Positions 42,293-49,963 of a stretch of 64,000 nt of DNA are shown piece after piece. This stretch comes from CAYNST01 sp964546435. Its GTDB lineage: Bacteria; Pseudomonadota; Gammaproteobacteria; Pseudomonadales; Cellvibrionaceae. The notes under the pieces were generated by a model. It ran no database searches, was not told the origin of the DNA, and saw nothing but the letters and a program-made list of their open reading frames with translations. Position 1 is the stretch's first letter. Each line of letters begins with the position of its first letter. The stretch covers positions 1 through 64,000 of the forward strand of contig CAZJKJ010000002.1 in assembly GCA_964546435.1 (NCBI GenBank), given 5' to 3'. A program made the translations under genes and the position numbers.

Positions 42293-43096
42293 TCAGACCG
42301 TGGCTTCAACCGGCGTTGCTGCGGCTGCTTTCGGCGGCCGGCCACGACGCTTGGCACCCGGTTTCGGAGCTGCAGATTTTTTGGGTCGACCCGGTCGGGC
42401 TACTCCGTTTTTCACCGAGCTCGGCGCTGCCGCTTTGACCGAGCCTTTCGGACGGCCTGGACCTTTCTTGCGCGCAGATTTTGTTGAAGTTTTTGTCGCT
42501 GCTTTCGTTGATGTTGTTGCCGTTGCTTTTACAGCGGTCTTGCGTGAAGACTTCGGAGACGCCTTCGATTTCGATGCGACCTTTTTGGAAGCCGCTTTCA
42601 GTTTCCTGGCGTCGGCTGCAGAGCGCTTTTTGGTCCAACTGGCTTTGAATTTCTCAACGGCTTTGGCCAGATCGGAATCGGCTTTGGCTTTCAGATTTTC
42701 TTCGAATTTCTGAACTCGGGCTTCAGCCGCTGCCTGAGCCATTTGAGCTTTGGATTCCGCTTTGGCTGCAACCAGCTGCGCCTTTGCATCTGCCACTGCC
42801 GACTTGGCTTCTTTAACTTTCCCGCGGAGCGCCGTCAACGAAGATTTGGCCCGGGCCGCTGCATTCCTGGAAGCCGCCGATTTGGTTTTCTTTGCCTTGG
42901 CTGCGGCGCCTTCAGATTTCGATTGAGCATCTGCCAGTTTCTTGCTGGCCGCTTCGAGGCGAATATTTGCCGTGTCTAACGATTTTTCGGCTTTAGCAAC
43001 TGCTGGAGCAACAGCCGATTCTGATTTGGTTACCCGAACTGAAGAGCGCTTGCTCTTGCTTTTCGGGCGACCTGGTTTCTTTGCCACTCTTGCCAT
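42293..43096 (-). CDS. Histone-H1-like protein with AT-hook motifs
   Basis: 267 residues, extremely rich in Ala, Lys, Ser and Arg. The middle (about residues 30-150) is a predicted charged coiled coil. AT-hook-like GRP cores occur at the N-terminus (KKPGRPKSK) and three times at the C-terminus (GPGRPKG, RPGRPKK, KRRGRPPK). The layout resembles AlgP/AlgR3-type and other bacterial H1-like proteins that bind AT-rich DNA. It lies between adk and tsaB, with the 61-bp repeat array in its upstream gap. The role may be nucleoid organisation or transcriptional control; specific function unknown. Confidence 0.75.
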   Translation of the reverse strand: MARVAKKPGRPKSKSKRSSVRVTKSESAVAPAVAKAEKSLDTANIRLEAASKKLADAQSKSEGAAAKAKKTKSAASRNAAARAKSSLTALRGKVKEAKSAVADAKAQLVAAKAESKAQMAQAAAEARVQKFEENLKAKADSDLAKAVEKFKASWTKKRSAADARKLKAASKKVASKSKASPKSSRKTAVKATATTSTKAATKTSTKSARKKGPGRPKGSVKAAAPSSVKNGVARPGRPKKSAAPKPGAKRRGRPPKAAAATPVEATV

Positions 43097-43999
43097 TTTT
43101 TTCTCTCCTCACCTGGATAGGAAAACACCTATACCAAAAACCATAGCATAAAAAATAAACGCAACAAGCGTTTTCCGGGGATATTATTTTAAAAGTAGTT
43201 GGTTTGCACGCCTTTTCATTAGAAAAGATTAAGAAATAGTGAATTCTATTAATTCATTCTCATGTTTCTGATCTCCGTTCCAATTTCATTGCAGCATCGA
43301 AGGCGTATCCTGCAGAGAAATTGCGAACACTATTTTGAAACCGGTTGCCCGTTAAAAATTAAGGAGCCCCTGATTAATTCCAGACACAGTTGCAGCTGCG
43401 TCCATCCTTAATCGGCTGGCATTTCCCGAATTACATTTCCCGACGGCATCAGGTTCTGTTCGAAATGTGTTTTCAAGTTTGTCGATGCCGCACTCACATG
43501 GATCTGCTCACCCGGCTTCGACTTCACTCAACCAGCGTGGAGACCTCTTTGCGTACGCAGAGATTCAGTCATCGGGCTTTGTCTTCGTTCAGTCAGCGGG
43601 CGGCCGTCTTTGCGCACCATGAGATTCAGTCATCGAGTGTCGACTTCGTTCAGTCAGCGGGGAGACGTCTTTGCACACGTAGAGATTCCGTCACCGGGCT
43701 TCGATTTCGTTCGACCAACCCCGGGACATCTTTGCGCACGCAGAGGCTGCACTGCGGCATGTGCAAGCGTTCAAAACTACTTCCGTAAAAGGGAAACAAT
43801 GCTCCGGATGAACTGCAAATCGTGATCTCAACAGACGCTGTTACGCGATTTCAGAACAAGCGAGTTGAACTGATCGGGATGTTATAACGAAGTTTTGAAA
43901 TGAGGTGTCGGAAGTTGCCGGCTATCAACCTGATCCATCAACCTGAATTCAGGTGATCGCCGGTCTTGCAGAGGGTTGGGTACTTACACCCCGGAGATG
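43097..43999. other. 903-base non-coding gap between adk and the H1-like gene
   Basis: The part nearest the H1-like gene (43097-43300) is AT-rich and would hold its promoter, though no clear hexamer pair stands out. The middle contains the 61-bp tandem array. A 132-residue frame through the array (43390-43788) is not accepted as a gene because the repeat unit is not a multiple of three. Confidence 0.6.
43499..43742. repeat. 61-bp tandem repeat array, four copies
   Basis: Units at 43499-43559 (diverged), 43560-43620, 43621-43681 and 43682-43742, then a partial copy beginning GAGGCTGC. Typical unit start is GAGATTCAGTCATCGGGCTT and unit end TCTTTGCGCACGCA. Each unit contains two related half-motifs, TTCAGTCATCGG and TTCAGTCAGCGG. 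The fixed 61-base period, despite sequence drift, argues for duplication at DNA level. Confidence 0.85.
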
Positions 44000-44647
44000 T
44001 TACTTCAGGACGGCAAAGATATTCTTCTTGATATCCGCCATGTTGCCGACACCATTGATTCTGGCGTACCTGGGAACTCCGCTGGCCTTGCACTCATTCT
44101 GATAATGTTCAACCAGCGGTTCAGTCTGTTCGTGGTAAACCGAGAGACGCTTCCTGACAGTTTCTTCTTTGTCATCCGTGCGTTGGATCAAGGGCTCACC
44201 GGTCACGTCATCCACACCTTCCTTTTTGGGCGGATTGTAGATCACGTGATAGATACGCCCTGAGTCCGGATGTACGCGACGGCCGCTCAACCGTTTGACG
44301 ATCTCTTCATCATCGGCATGGATCTCCAGGACGTAGTCGATAACCACACCCGCCTGTCGCAGGGATTCGGCCTGGGGAATCGTGCGCGGAAATCCGTCAA
44401 ACAAGAATCCGTTCACGCAGTCGTCCTGGGTGATCCGCTCCTTGACCAGACTGATGATCAGGTCGTCCGATACGAGACCACCGGAAGCCATGATGTCTTT
44501 TACCTGTACTCCCAATGGGGATTCGGCTTTGACTGCGGCTCTGAGCATGTCGCCCGTGGATATCTGGGGAATGCCATAGGAATCTGTAATGAACTTGGCC
44601 TGCGTGCCTTTGCCAGCACCCGGCGCCCCCAACAAAATGATTCGCAT
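44000..44647 (-). CDS. adk: Adenylate kinase
   Basis: Interconverts AMP, ADP and ATP. 215 residues with P-loop GAPGAGKGTQAKFI at the N-terminus, AMP-binding STGDMLRAAV, the long-form LID (RRVHPDSGRIYHVIYNPPKKEG) without zinc cysteines, and FDGFPRTIPQAESL. Length and all motifs are normal. Confidence 0.97.
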   Translation of the reverse strand: MRIILLGAPGAGKGTQAKFITDSYGIPQISTGDMLRAAVKAESPLGVQVKDIMASGGLVSDDLIISLVKERITQDDCVNGFLFDGFPRTIPQAESLRQAGVVIDYVLEIHADDEEIVKRLSGRRVHPDSGRIYHVIYNPPKKEGVDDVTGEPLIQRTDDKEETVRKRLSVYHEQTEPLVEHYQNECKASGVPRYARINGVGNMADIKKNIFAVLK

Positions 44648-44990
44648 TATGAATCAACTCCAAAACTTTACGATCCCGCCACGGGCGGGCTACTGGAAAA
44701 TGGCCGCCAAAGATACACGTCAGCCTTCAGTTTCTCAAGAGAAGATTGGGCAGCGACCGCTTCACGGACTGCGTCGGACTCGCCTTGGCATGAGCTTGGC
44801 ATAGGGAAAGGAACCCCTGATGACGCAATCGAATATTCAGCACAGAGTCAGATTTGCTGGTCCATACTGAACCACATTCAGAAGATCATTTCTTGATGCC
44901 CTTTATGTCCTGCAGTTCTGATCACAGTGCGCCAGCCCAGCGCTCCAGTTTCCCCGGATCGGACTTCTCCTACCGAACATTTTCTGTCGC
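44648..44990. other. Upstream gap of adk, no gene seen
   Basis: Divergent spacer between adk and the small RHH-like gene. No coding frame is credible. A direct repeat TTGGCATGAGC / TTGGCATAGG lies at 44785-44804. No promoter hexamer pair convinced me. Confidence 0.4.
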
Positions 44991-45020
44991 CGACCGGTTT
45001 GTGCATTACACAACCGGTCG
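44991..45020. promoter_or_regulatory. Inverted repeat upstream of the small RHH-like gene
   Basis: CGACCGGTTTGTG and CACAACCGGTCG are complementary except for one extra T, around a CATTA centre. The dyad ends 39 bases before the ATG at 45060. No U-tract follows, so an operator is more likely than a terminator. Confidence 0.55.
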
Positions 45021-45059
45021 CCTCCTGTTAAACCCTTATAAATACTGGAACATCTATCT

Positions 45060-45389
45060 ATGACTACGCTACGTGAACTTATTGATAACTGGGAAGCAAA
45101 AGCCAGCACGCCGCTCACAGACACACAAATCCCGGTCAGGCTCGCGCGCAAGGACGCCGCAAAAATTGCCGCCCTGGCAGATATGTACCCGGGCCGTACC
45201 CAGGAGCAGATTATCACCGAGTTACTGAGTGCTGCTTTGCGTGAACTGGAATCGACGCTGCCGTATATTCGGGGAGATCGCATCTCCACTTTCGATGAAC
45301 TGGGTGATCCAATCTATGAAGATGTCGGCCCTACTGCCCAATTTGCTCAATTGGTACGCAAGCATCTGAAGGACAGCTGCCAGCATTAG
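45060..45389 (+). CDS. Small protein with a ribbon-helix-helix-like core, function unknown
   Basis: 109 residues, soluble. The central segment QIPVRLARKDAAKIAALADMYPGRTQEQIITELLSAALRELE has the strand-helix-turn-helix pattern of RHH DNA-binding proteins. The C-terminal part (GDRISTFDELGDPIYEDVGPTAQFAQLVRKHL) is a conserved-looking tail. Similar short proteins occur in Pseudomonas, where I recall annotation as type 1 pili tip component without clear basis. The inverted repeat just upstream would suit autoregulation. The ribosome site is weak (GGA). Confidence 0.6.
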   Translation: MTTLRELIDNWEAKASTPLTDTQIPVRLARKDAAKIAALADMYPGRTQEQIITELLSAALRELESTLPYIRGDRISTFDELGDPIYEDVGPTAQFAQLVRKHLKDSCQH

Positions 45390-45460
45390 ACGGTGGGCGA
45401 AATGTATATTTCACGTCCGCACGCGAGCATGAGCCCATCACACCAGCCGGGCTCACTCAC

Positions 45461-45690
45461 GTCATCCTGAGCCCGCTAACGCATCCTGCGTTCTTTCATC
45501 CTGCACCCCGGGCGCTCACCACCCATCCTGCGCCCACCATCTCATCCTGCGCCCACCATCTCATCCTGCGCTCACCAACGTCATCCTGCGCTCACCAACG
45601 TCATCCTGCGCTCACCAACGTCATCCTGCGCTCACCCAATGTCATCCTGCGCTCACCCAATGTCATCCTGCGCGGAGTCGCAGGATCCAC
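45461..45690. repeat. Short tandem array built on TCATCCTGCG
   Basis: Eleven copies of the decamer TCATCCTGCG or one-base variants begin at 45462, 45481, 45496, 45523, 45542, 45561, 45581, 45601, 45621, 45642 and 45663. The core has periods of 19, 20, 20, 20, 21 and 21 bases with filler CTCACCAACG or CTCACCCAAT. The last copy forms a hairpin, TCCTGCG / CGCAGGA. The gap 45390-45756 holds nothing else except a weak CGCCCTC/GAGGGCG hairpin near 45692-45716. Confidence 0.85.
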
Positions 45691-45756
45691 CGCCCTCATC
45701 GCCTGCGCGAGGGCGACGAGCATTTAAGGTAGGGACCGCGCCGGATCTGTTCTGCG

Positions 45757-46584
45757 TTATTCCCCGCCGCTCTGCGCGCTGTCTCGTTTAGCCGCCTCCC
45801 AGAATTGCTCCATCCGGTCCCGATTACTTTTGTCGAGGGACAGCGCTTCTTCCACAAAACGCTTTTCAATGTAGTCGAATCGATTCGTAAACTTGCGGTT
45901 TGCCTGTCGCAGGCATTCTTCCGCGTCCAGTTTCACGTGGCGGGCAAAATTCACCAGGGTAAACAGGGCGTCGCCGAGTTCTTCGGCCACTTTCGCCTTG
46001 TCATTTGCGGTCACTGCTTCTTGTAATTCGTGCAGCTCTTCCTGCATCTTTTCCAATACGCCGGCGGAATTGTCCCAATCAAAGCCCACACTCGCGGCCC
46101 GCTTCTGCAGTTTGCCGGCACGAGTCAGTGCCGGCAGTCCCACGGGTATATCATCGAGGAGACTGTTTTGACCTTTTGCCGAACGCTCCTCCAGCTTGAT
46201 AGTTTCCCATTGCTGTTTTACTTCCTGCCCTGTGCGGTCTCCCACGCGAGAGCGGCTGGCCAGGGTTCCGCCCGGGAATACGTGCGGGTGCCTGCGAACA
46301 AGTTTTTTCACCAGCGTATCAATCACTTCATGAAAATCGAACCGACCTTCCTCCGCGGCCAACTGACTGTAAAAAATGCATTGAAACAGCAGATCACCAA
46401 GCTCTTCCTTCAAGTGATCCAGGTCGCCACGCTGAATGGTGTCGACCACTTCGTAGGCCTCTTCAATCGTTGAAGTGGTAATGGAGCGGTAATCCTGCTT
46501 CAGATCCCACGGACATCCCCACTCGGGATCCCGCAAGCGCGCCATCAGCGCAAGGAGCTCATCTATTCCGGATTGTTCCTGCAT
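45757..46584 (-). CDS. mazG: Nucleoside triphosphate pyrophosphohydrolase MazG
   Basis: Hydrolyses (d)NTPs to NMPs and lowers ppGpp-linked stress effects in E. coli. 275 residues with two MazG helices sets. The first carries the metal-binding EEAYEVVDTIQRGDLDHLKEELGDLLFQ pattern and begins LMARLRDPEWGCPWDLKQDY. The second contains EELGDALFTLVNFARH. Located 7 bases downstream of relA in the same orientation, as in E. coli and Pseudomonas. Confidence 0.95.
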   Translation of the reverse strand: MQEQSGIDELLALMARLRDPEWGCPWDLKQDYRSITTSTIEEAYEVVDTIQRGDLDHLKEELGDLLFQCIFYSQLAAEEGRFDFHEVIDTLVKKLVRRHPHVFPGGTLASRSRVGDRTGQEVKQQWETIKLEERSAKGQNSLLDDIPVGLPALTRAGKLQKRAASVGFDWDNSAGVLEKMQEELHELQEAVTANDKAKVAEELGDALFTLVNFARHVKLDAEECLRQANRKFTNRFDYIEKRFVEEALSLDKSNRDRMEQFWEAAKRDSAQSGGE

Positions 46585-46591
46585 GCAATTC

Positions 46592-48835
46592 CTATCCGCG
46601 CCGTCTGACGCTGGAAACGTTCGGCAAGCGACTGATTTTAGAAAGGACGCGACTCAGGTTGGTGATGCTGGCAACCTCGATGCGCAATGACATGTCCACC
46701 GTGTTTTTGCTTTTGTCTGAGAGGGTCTGCATCGCGCTGACATTGATTCGCTCTTTGTCCAGCAATGCGGTCAGGTCTTTCAACAGGCCGTGACGATCGA
46801 ATGCTTCCACCATGATATCGACTGAATAATACTGATCCGGCTTTTCCGCCCAGTCGACTTTAATGATTCGTTCGGGTTCATCCGCCGCCAGCTGCAATAC
46901 ATTGCCGCAATCCTGCCGATGGATGGAAACGCCCCGTCCCAAAGTAATGTAGCCGGTAATGCTGTCGCCCGGTATCGGTTTGCAGCACTGGGCAATGTGC
47001 GACATCAGATTGCCGACGCCGTCGATATAGACATCGGTTGCACCGGCCTCATGGTAGCTGGCACGCCCCACCAGGGAGATGACCGGCTCCTCGACCGAGC
47101 TCACCTTGAACATCTTCTGCGCGGCGTTGATTACGCGCTCTACGCTGAAATCGCCGGTACCTACGGCTGCATAAAGATCATCAAGCGTGCGCAGATTCAG
47201 CTTATTCGCGAGTTGCTCGTAGTCGATATTGTCCACCGCGAGACGCAAAAATTCGCGATCCAGCAGCGCTCGACCACTCGCGATGTTCTGCTCCCGGTCC
47301 TGGCGTCGGAACCAGGCATGCAGCCGACTACGAGCACGGGATGTGGTGATGTAGCCCAGGGCCGGAATCAGCCAGTCCCGGCTGGGGGATTCATGATTGC
47401 CAGTCAGAATGGCCACCTGATCACCGGTGCGCAGAGGGTGGTTGAGCGGTACGATCCGACCGTTGACCTTTGCTCCCTTGCAGCGCAAGCCGACATCCGA
47501 ATGTATGCGAAAGGCAAAGTCCACCGGTGTCGCATTTTCCGGAAGATCCAGCACGTGTCCGTCGGGCGTGAAGATGTAGATCCGGTCCTGCTCTATGCTG
47601 CGGGGAAGATGATCGTCCCAGGGGTTGCCCCCAACTTCATCGTGCCATTCCAGAACTTGTCTGAGCCATTCGATTTTCTGCTCGTATCCGCGCGAGCTGT
47701 CCTTGTCACTGTGTTTGTACCGCCAGTGCGCACACACTCCGAATTCGGCCTCTTCATGCATGGACGCCGTACGTATCTGGACTTCAAGGATCTTGTTTTC
47801 CGGCCCCTTTACTGCCGTGTGCAATGAGCGGTAGCCGTTCTCTTTCGGGTTGGCGATGTAGTCATCAAACTCGTTTGGCAGGTTTCGCCACAACGAGTGC
47901 ACTATCCCGAGCACCCGGTAACAATCCTGTTCGGAATGCACCAGGATACGCACCGCACGGATATCGTAAACTTCTGAAAAACTGATGCCCTTGCGCCGCA
48001 TTTTGCGCCAGATGCTGTAGATGTGTTTCGCTCGACCATTTATGTCTACATGTGCGATACCTTCTTTCGCCAGCGCATCCTTGAGCATTTCGATCACATT
48101 GTTGATGTATTCCTGGCGCGCCATGCGGCGCTCATCCAGCAATTTGGCAATGTATTTGTAGTCGTACTGGTGCAGATACCGGAACGAAAGATCTTCCAGT
48201 TCCCATTTGATATGACCGATCCCCAACCGGTGCGCCAGTGGGGCATAGATTTCGGAAACTTCCCGGGCAACGCTCTGCCGGCGTTCAATGGATTCATGTT
48301 TGACCGCACGGATGGCGCAGGTCCGTTCTGCCAGCTTGATCAGTGCGACCCGCACATCATCGACCATGGCGACCAGCATCTTGCGGACGTTGTCGGCTTG
48401 CTCCTTGCCTTCCAGGCCGATGACCGTATCGGAGGAGTGGTTGGATATCTGGCTGATTGCGGCCATGCGGATTACGCCGCAGATGAGCTTGCTGACGGGT
48501 TCGCCAAATTCCTGCCGGATACGTTCCAGCGGTATTTTCTCTTCCCGTGCGGTGCGGTACAGGACTGCCGCGATCAGTGAATCACCGTCCAGACGCAGTT
48601 CGGCGAGGATCTCCGCCATCTCCAGGCCTGCGGTGAATGATGAATAGCCCTTTCCCCAGGAATTCGGACTGGTAGACGGATGGTCCTGAAGGGATTCCGC
48701 CAGAAGGCAGGCATCCAGAATTTTCCGGTGATATTTTTCCTCGAAACCGGACAGTCTGCGGATGCGATCAATCCAGACGTGGATATCCACCCTGCCGTCG
48801 TCGGTTACAGGCCGTTCTTGCCGAACTTTCACCAT
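46592..48835 (-). CDS. relA: (p)ppGpp synthetase I RelA
   Basis: Ribosome-associated synthetase of the stringent response. 747 residues. The N-terminal hydrolase fold is degenerate (AAVLYRTAREE where SpoT has HD), so the protein is synthetase-only. The synthetase domain has GRAKHIYSIWRKM, SEVYDIRAVRILV and NEFDDYIANPKENGYRSLHTAV. TGS (IYIFTPDGHVLDLPENATPVDFAF), a helical/zinc-finger region (SHIAQCCKPIPGD) and a C-terminal ACT domain follow. In operon with mazG. Confidence 0.96.
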   Translation of the reverse strand: MVKVRQERPVTDDGRVDIHVWIDRIRRLSGFEEKYHRKILDACLLAESLQDHPSTSPNSWGKGYSSFTAGLEMAEILAELRLDGDSLIAAVLYRTAREEKIPLERIRQEFGEPVSKLICGVIRMAAISQISNHSSDTVIGLEGKEQADNVRKMLVAMVDDVRVALIKLAERTCAIRAVKHESIERRQSVAREVSEIYAPLAHRLGIGHIKWELEDLSFRYLHQYDYKYIAKLLDERRMARQEYINNVIEMLKDALAKEGIAHVDINGRAKHIYSIWRKMRRKGISFSEVYDIRAVRILVHSEQDCYRVLGIVHSLWRNLPNEFDDYIANPKENGYRSLHTAVKGPENKILEVQIRTASMHEEAEFGVCAHWRYKHSDKDSSRGYEQKIEWLRQVLEWHDEVGGNPWDDHLPRSIEQDRIYIFTPDGHVLDLPENATPVDFAFRIHSDVGLRCKGAKVNGRIVPLNHPLRTGDQVAILTGNHESPSRDWLIPALGYITTSRARSRLHAWFRRQDREQNIASGRALLDREFLRLAVDNIDYEQLANKLNLRTLDDLYAAVGTGDFSVERVINAAQKMFKVSSVEEPVISLVGRASYHEAGATDVYIDGVGNLMSHIAQCCKPIPGDSITGYITLGRGVSIHRQDCGNVLQLAADEPERIIKVDWAEKPDQYYSVDIMVEAFDRHGLLKDLTALLDKERINVSAMQTLSDKSKNTVDMSLRIEVASITNLSRVLSKISRLPNVSSVRRRG

Positions 48836-48901
48836 GTCCAGTACCTTTTCATCCGGTGCACACTCACCCGCAATTGCATACGTTGCCGTACCCGCCAGTC
48901 G

Positions 48902-49792
48902 TCAGCCAAACAACCCGGAACTCAGGTAGCGATCACCCCGGTCACACACTATGGCTACCAGCACTGCGTTTTCAAGTGACTGACTCAAAGCCAGCGCCGC
49001 TGCTACCGCTCCGCCTGAAGAAACACCACAAAATATACCTTCAACGCGCGCGAGTTCCCGCATCGTATGCTCTGCGTCGGACTGTGTGATATTGACGATC
49101 TCATCGATGTTGGAGTCATCGAATATTCCAGGCATGTATTCGCGGGGCCAGCGGCGAATACCTGGAATAGCCGCACCTTCTGCCGGTTGCAACCCTATTA
49201 TTCTTATCCTCGGGTTTTGTTCTTTCAGAAAGCGAGAAGTTCCAACAATCGTGCCTGTCGTTCCCATGGAACTGATGAAGTGTGTGACGCAACCGTCAGT
49301 TTGCTTCCAGATCTCCGGCCCGGTGGTCTCATAATGTGCTGCGGGATTATCCGGGCTGTTGAACTGATCGAGCACAATTCCCCGTCCTTCGCGCTCGAGC
49401 TTTTTCGCAAGATCCCGAGCGCCTTCCATGCCCTCTTCCCTCGATACCAGGATAAGTTCTGCACCGTATGCGCGCATCGCTGCTTTGCGTTCCTGGGTTG
49501 CATTGTCGGGCATGACAAGTGTCATCTGGTAACCTTTCACGGCGGCGACCATCGCCAGCGCAATACCCGTGTTCCCGCTGGTGGCCTCGATCAGCCGGTC
49601 CCCCGGCGAAATCTCACCTCGCAATTCTGCTTGCTGTATGATCGCGAACGCCGGACGGTCCTTGACCGACCCTGCCGGATTGGTTCCTTCCAGCTTTAAC
49701 AGAATCGTATTATTGGTACCCGCGCCCAGGCGTTGCAGGCGCACCAGAGGCGTATTCCCTATGCATGTTTCGATCGTCGGAAATTTTGACAT
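48902..49792 (-). CDS. cysM: Cysteine synthase B CysM
   Basis: PLP-dependent O-acetylserine sulfhydrylase that can use thiosulfate. 296 residues, with IGNTPLVRLQRL, NPAGSVKDRPAF (Lys binds PLP), TSGNTGIALA and the phosphate-binding GTTGTIVG. The RRWPREYMPGIFD segment and short length favour CysM over CysK. Followed 66 bases later by relA; in Pseudomonas rlmD lies between them. Confidence 0.94.
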   Translation of the reverse strand: MSKFPTIETCIGNTPLVRLQRLGAGTNNTILLKLEGTNPAGSVKDRPAFAIIQQAELRGEISPGDRLIEATSGNTGIALAMVAAVKGYQMTLVMPDNATQERKAAMRAYGAELILVSREEGMEGARDLAKKLEREGRGIVLDQFNSPDNPAAHYETTGPEIWKQTDGCVTHFISSMGTTGTIVGTSRFLKEQNPRIRIIGLQPAEGAAIPGIRRWPREYMPGIFDDSNIDEIVNITQSDAEHTMRELARVEGIFCGVSSGGAVAAALALSQSLENAVLVAIVCDRGDRYLSSGLFG

Positions 49793-49892
49793 TTGAATCT
49801 GACAGCGTGATGTGGAAGTGGAAGGACGGCGTATTCTAGCTTAATTATGATATCTTGAAACGCGGTTATCGCAGCCGGGCCCCGCGCCTCAA

Positions 49893-49925
49893 GGGCGCGC
49901 CAGCAGCGTCACCCGCGGCGCGCCC
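49893..49925 (+). promoter_or_regulatory. GC-rich inverted repeat in the gacS leader
   Basis: GGGCGCGCC and GGCGCGCCC pair perfectly (9 bp) around a 15-base loop, ending 38 bases before the gacS ATG. A TATGAT -10 candidate lies upstream at 49846-49851 with a poor -35. The stem could affect translation; no U-tract. Confidence 0.4.
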
Positions 49926-49963
49926 CACGGCCTTTGAATCTTCAAATCGACCAGAACCCTCTC

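Noticed and set aside
43390..43788. 132-residue frame through the 61-bp repeats
   Set aside because: Unit length is not divisible by three, so successive copies are read in different frames; protein sequence shows no repeat or family.
44785..44801. Sigma-54-like TTGGCATG-N4-TGGCA upstream of the RHH-like gene
   Set aside because: GG-N10-GC spacing fits but the -12 reads TGGC rather than TTGC, it overlaps a direct repeat, and it lies about 260 bases from the gene.
45461..45690. CRISPR array
   Set aside because: The repeated core is only 10 bases and the intervening 9-17 bases are themselves repeated, unlike unique spacers; no cas gene is near.
46919..47827. 302-residue plus-strand reading frame
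   Set aside because: Antisense to relA; no motif, and relA is intact.
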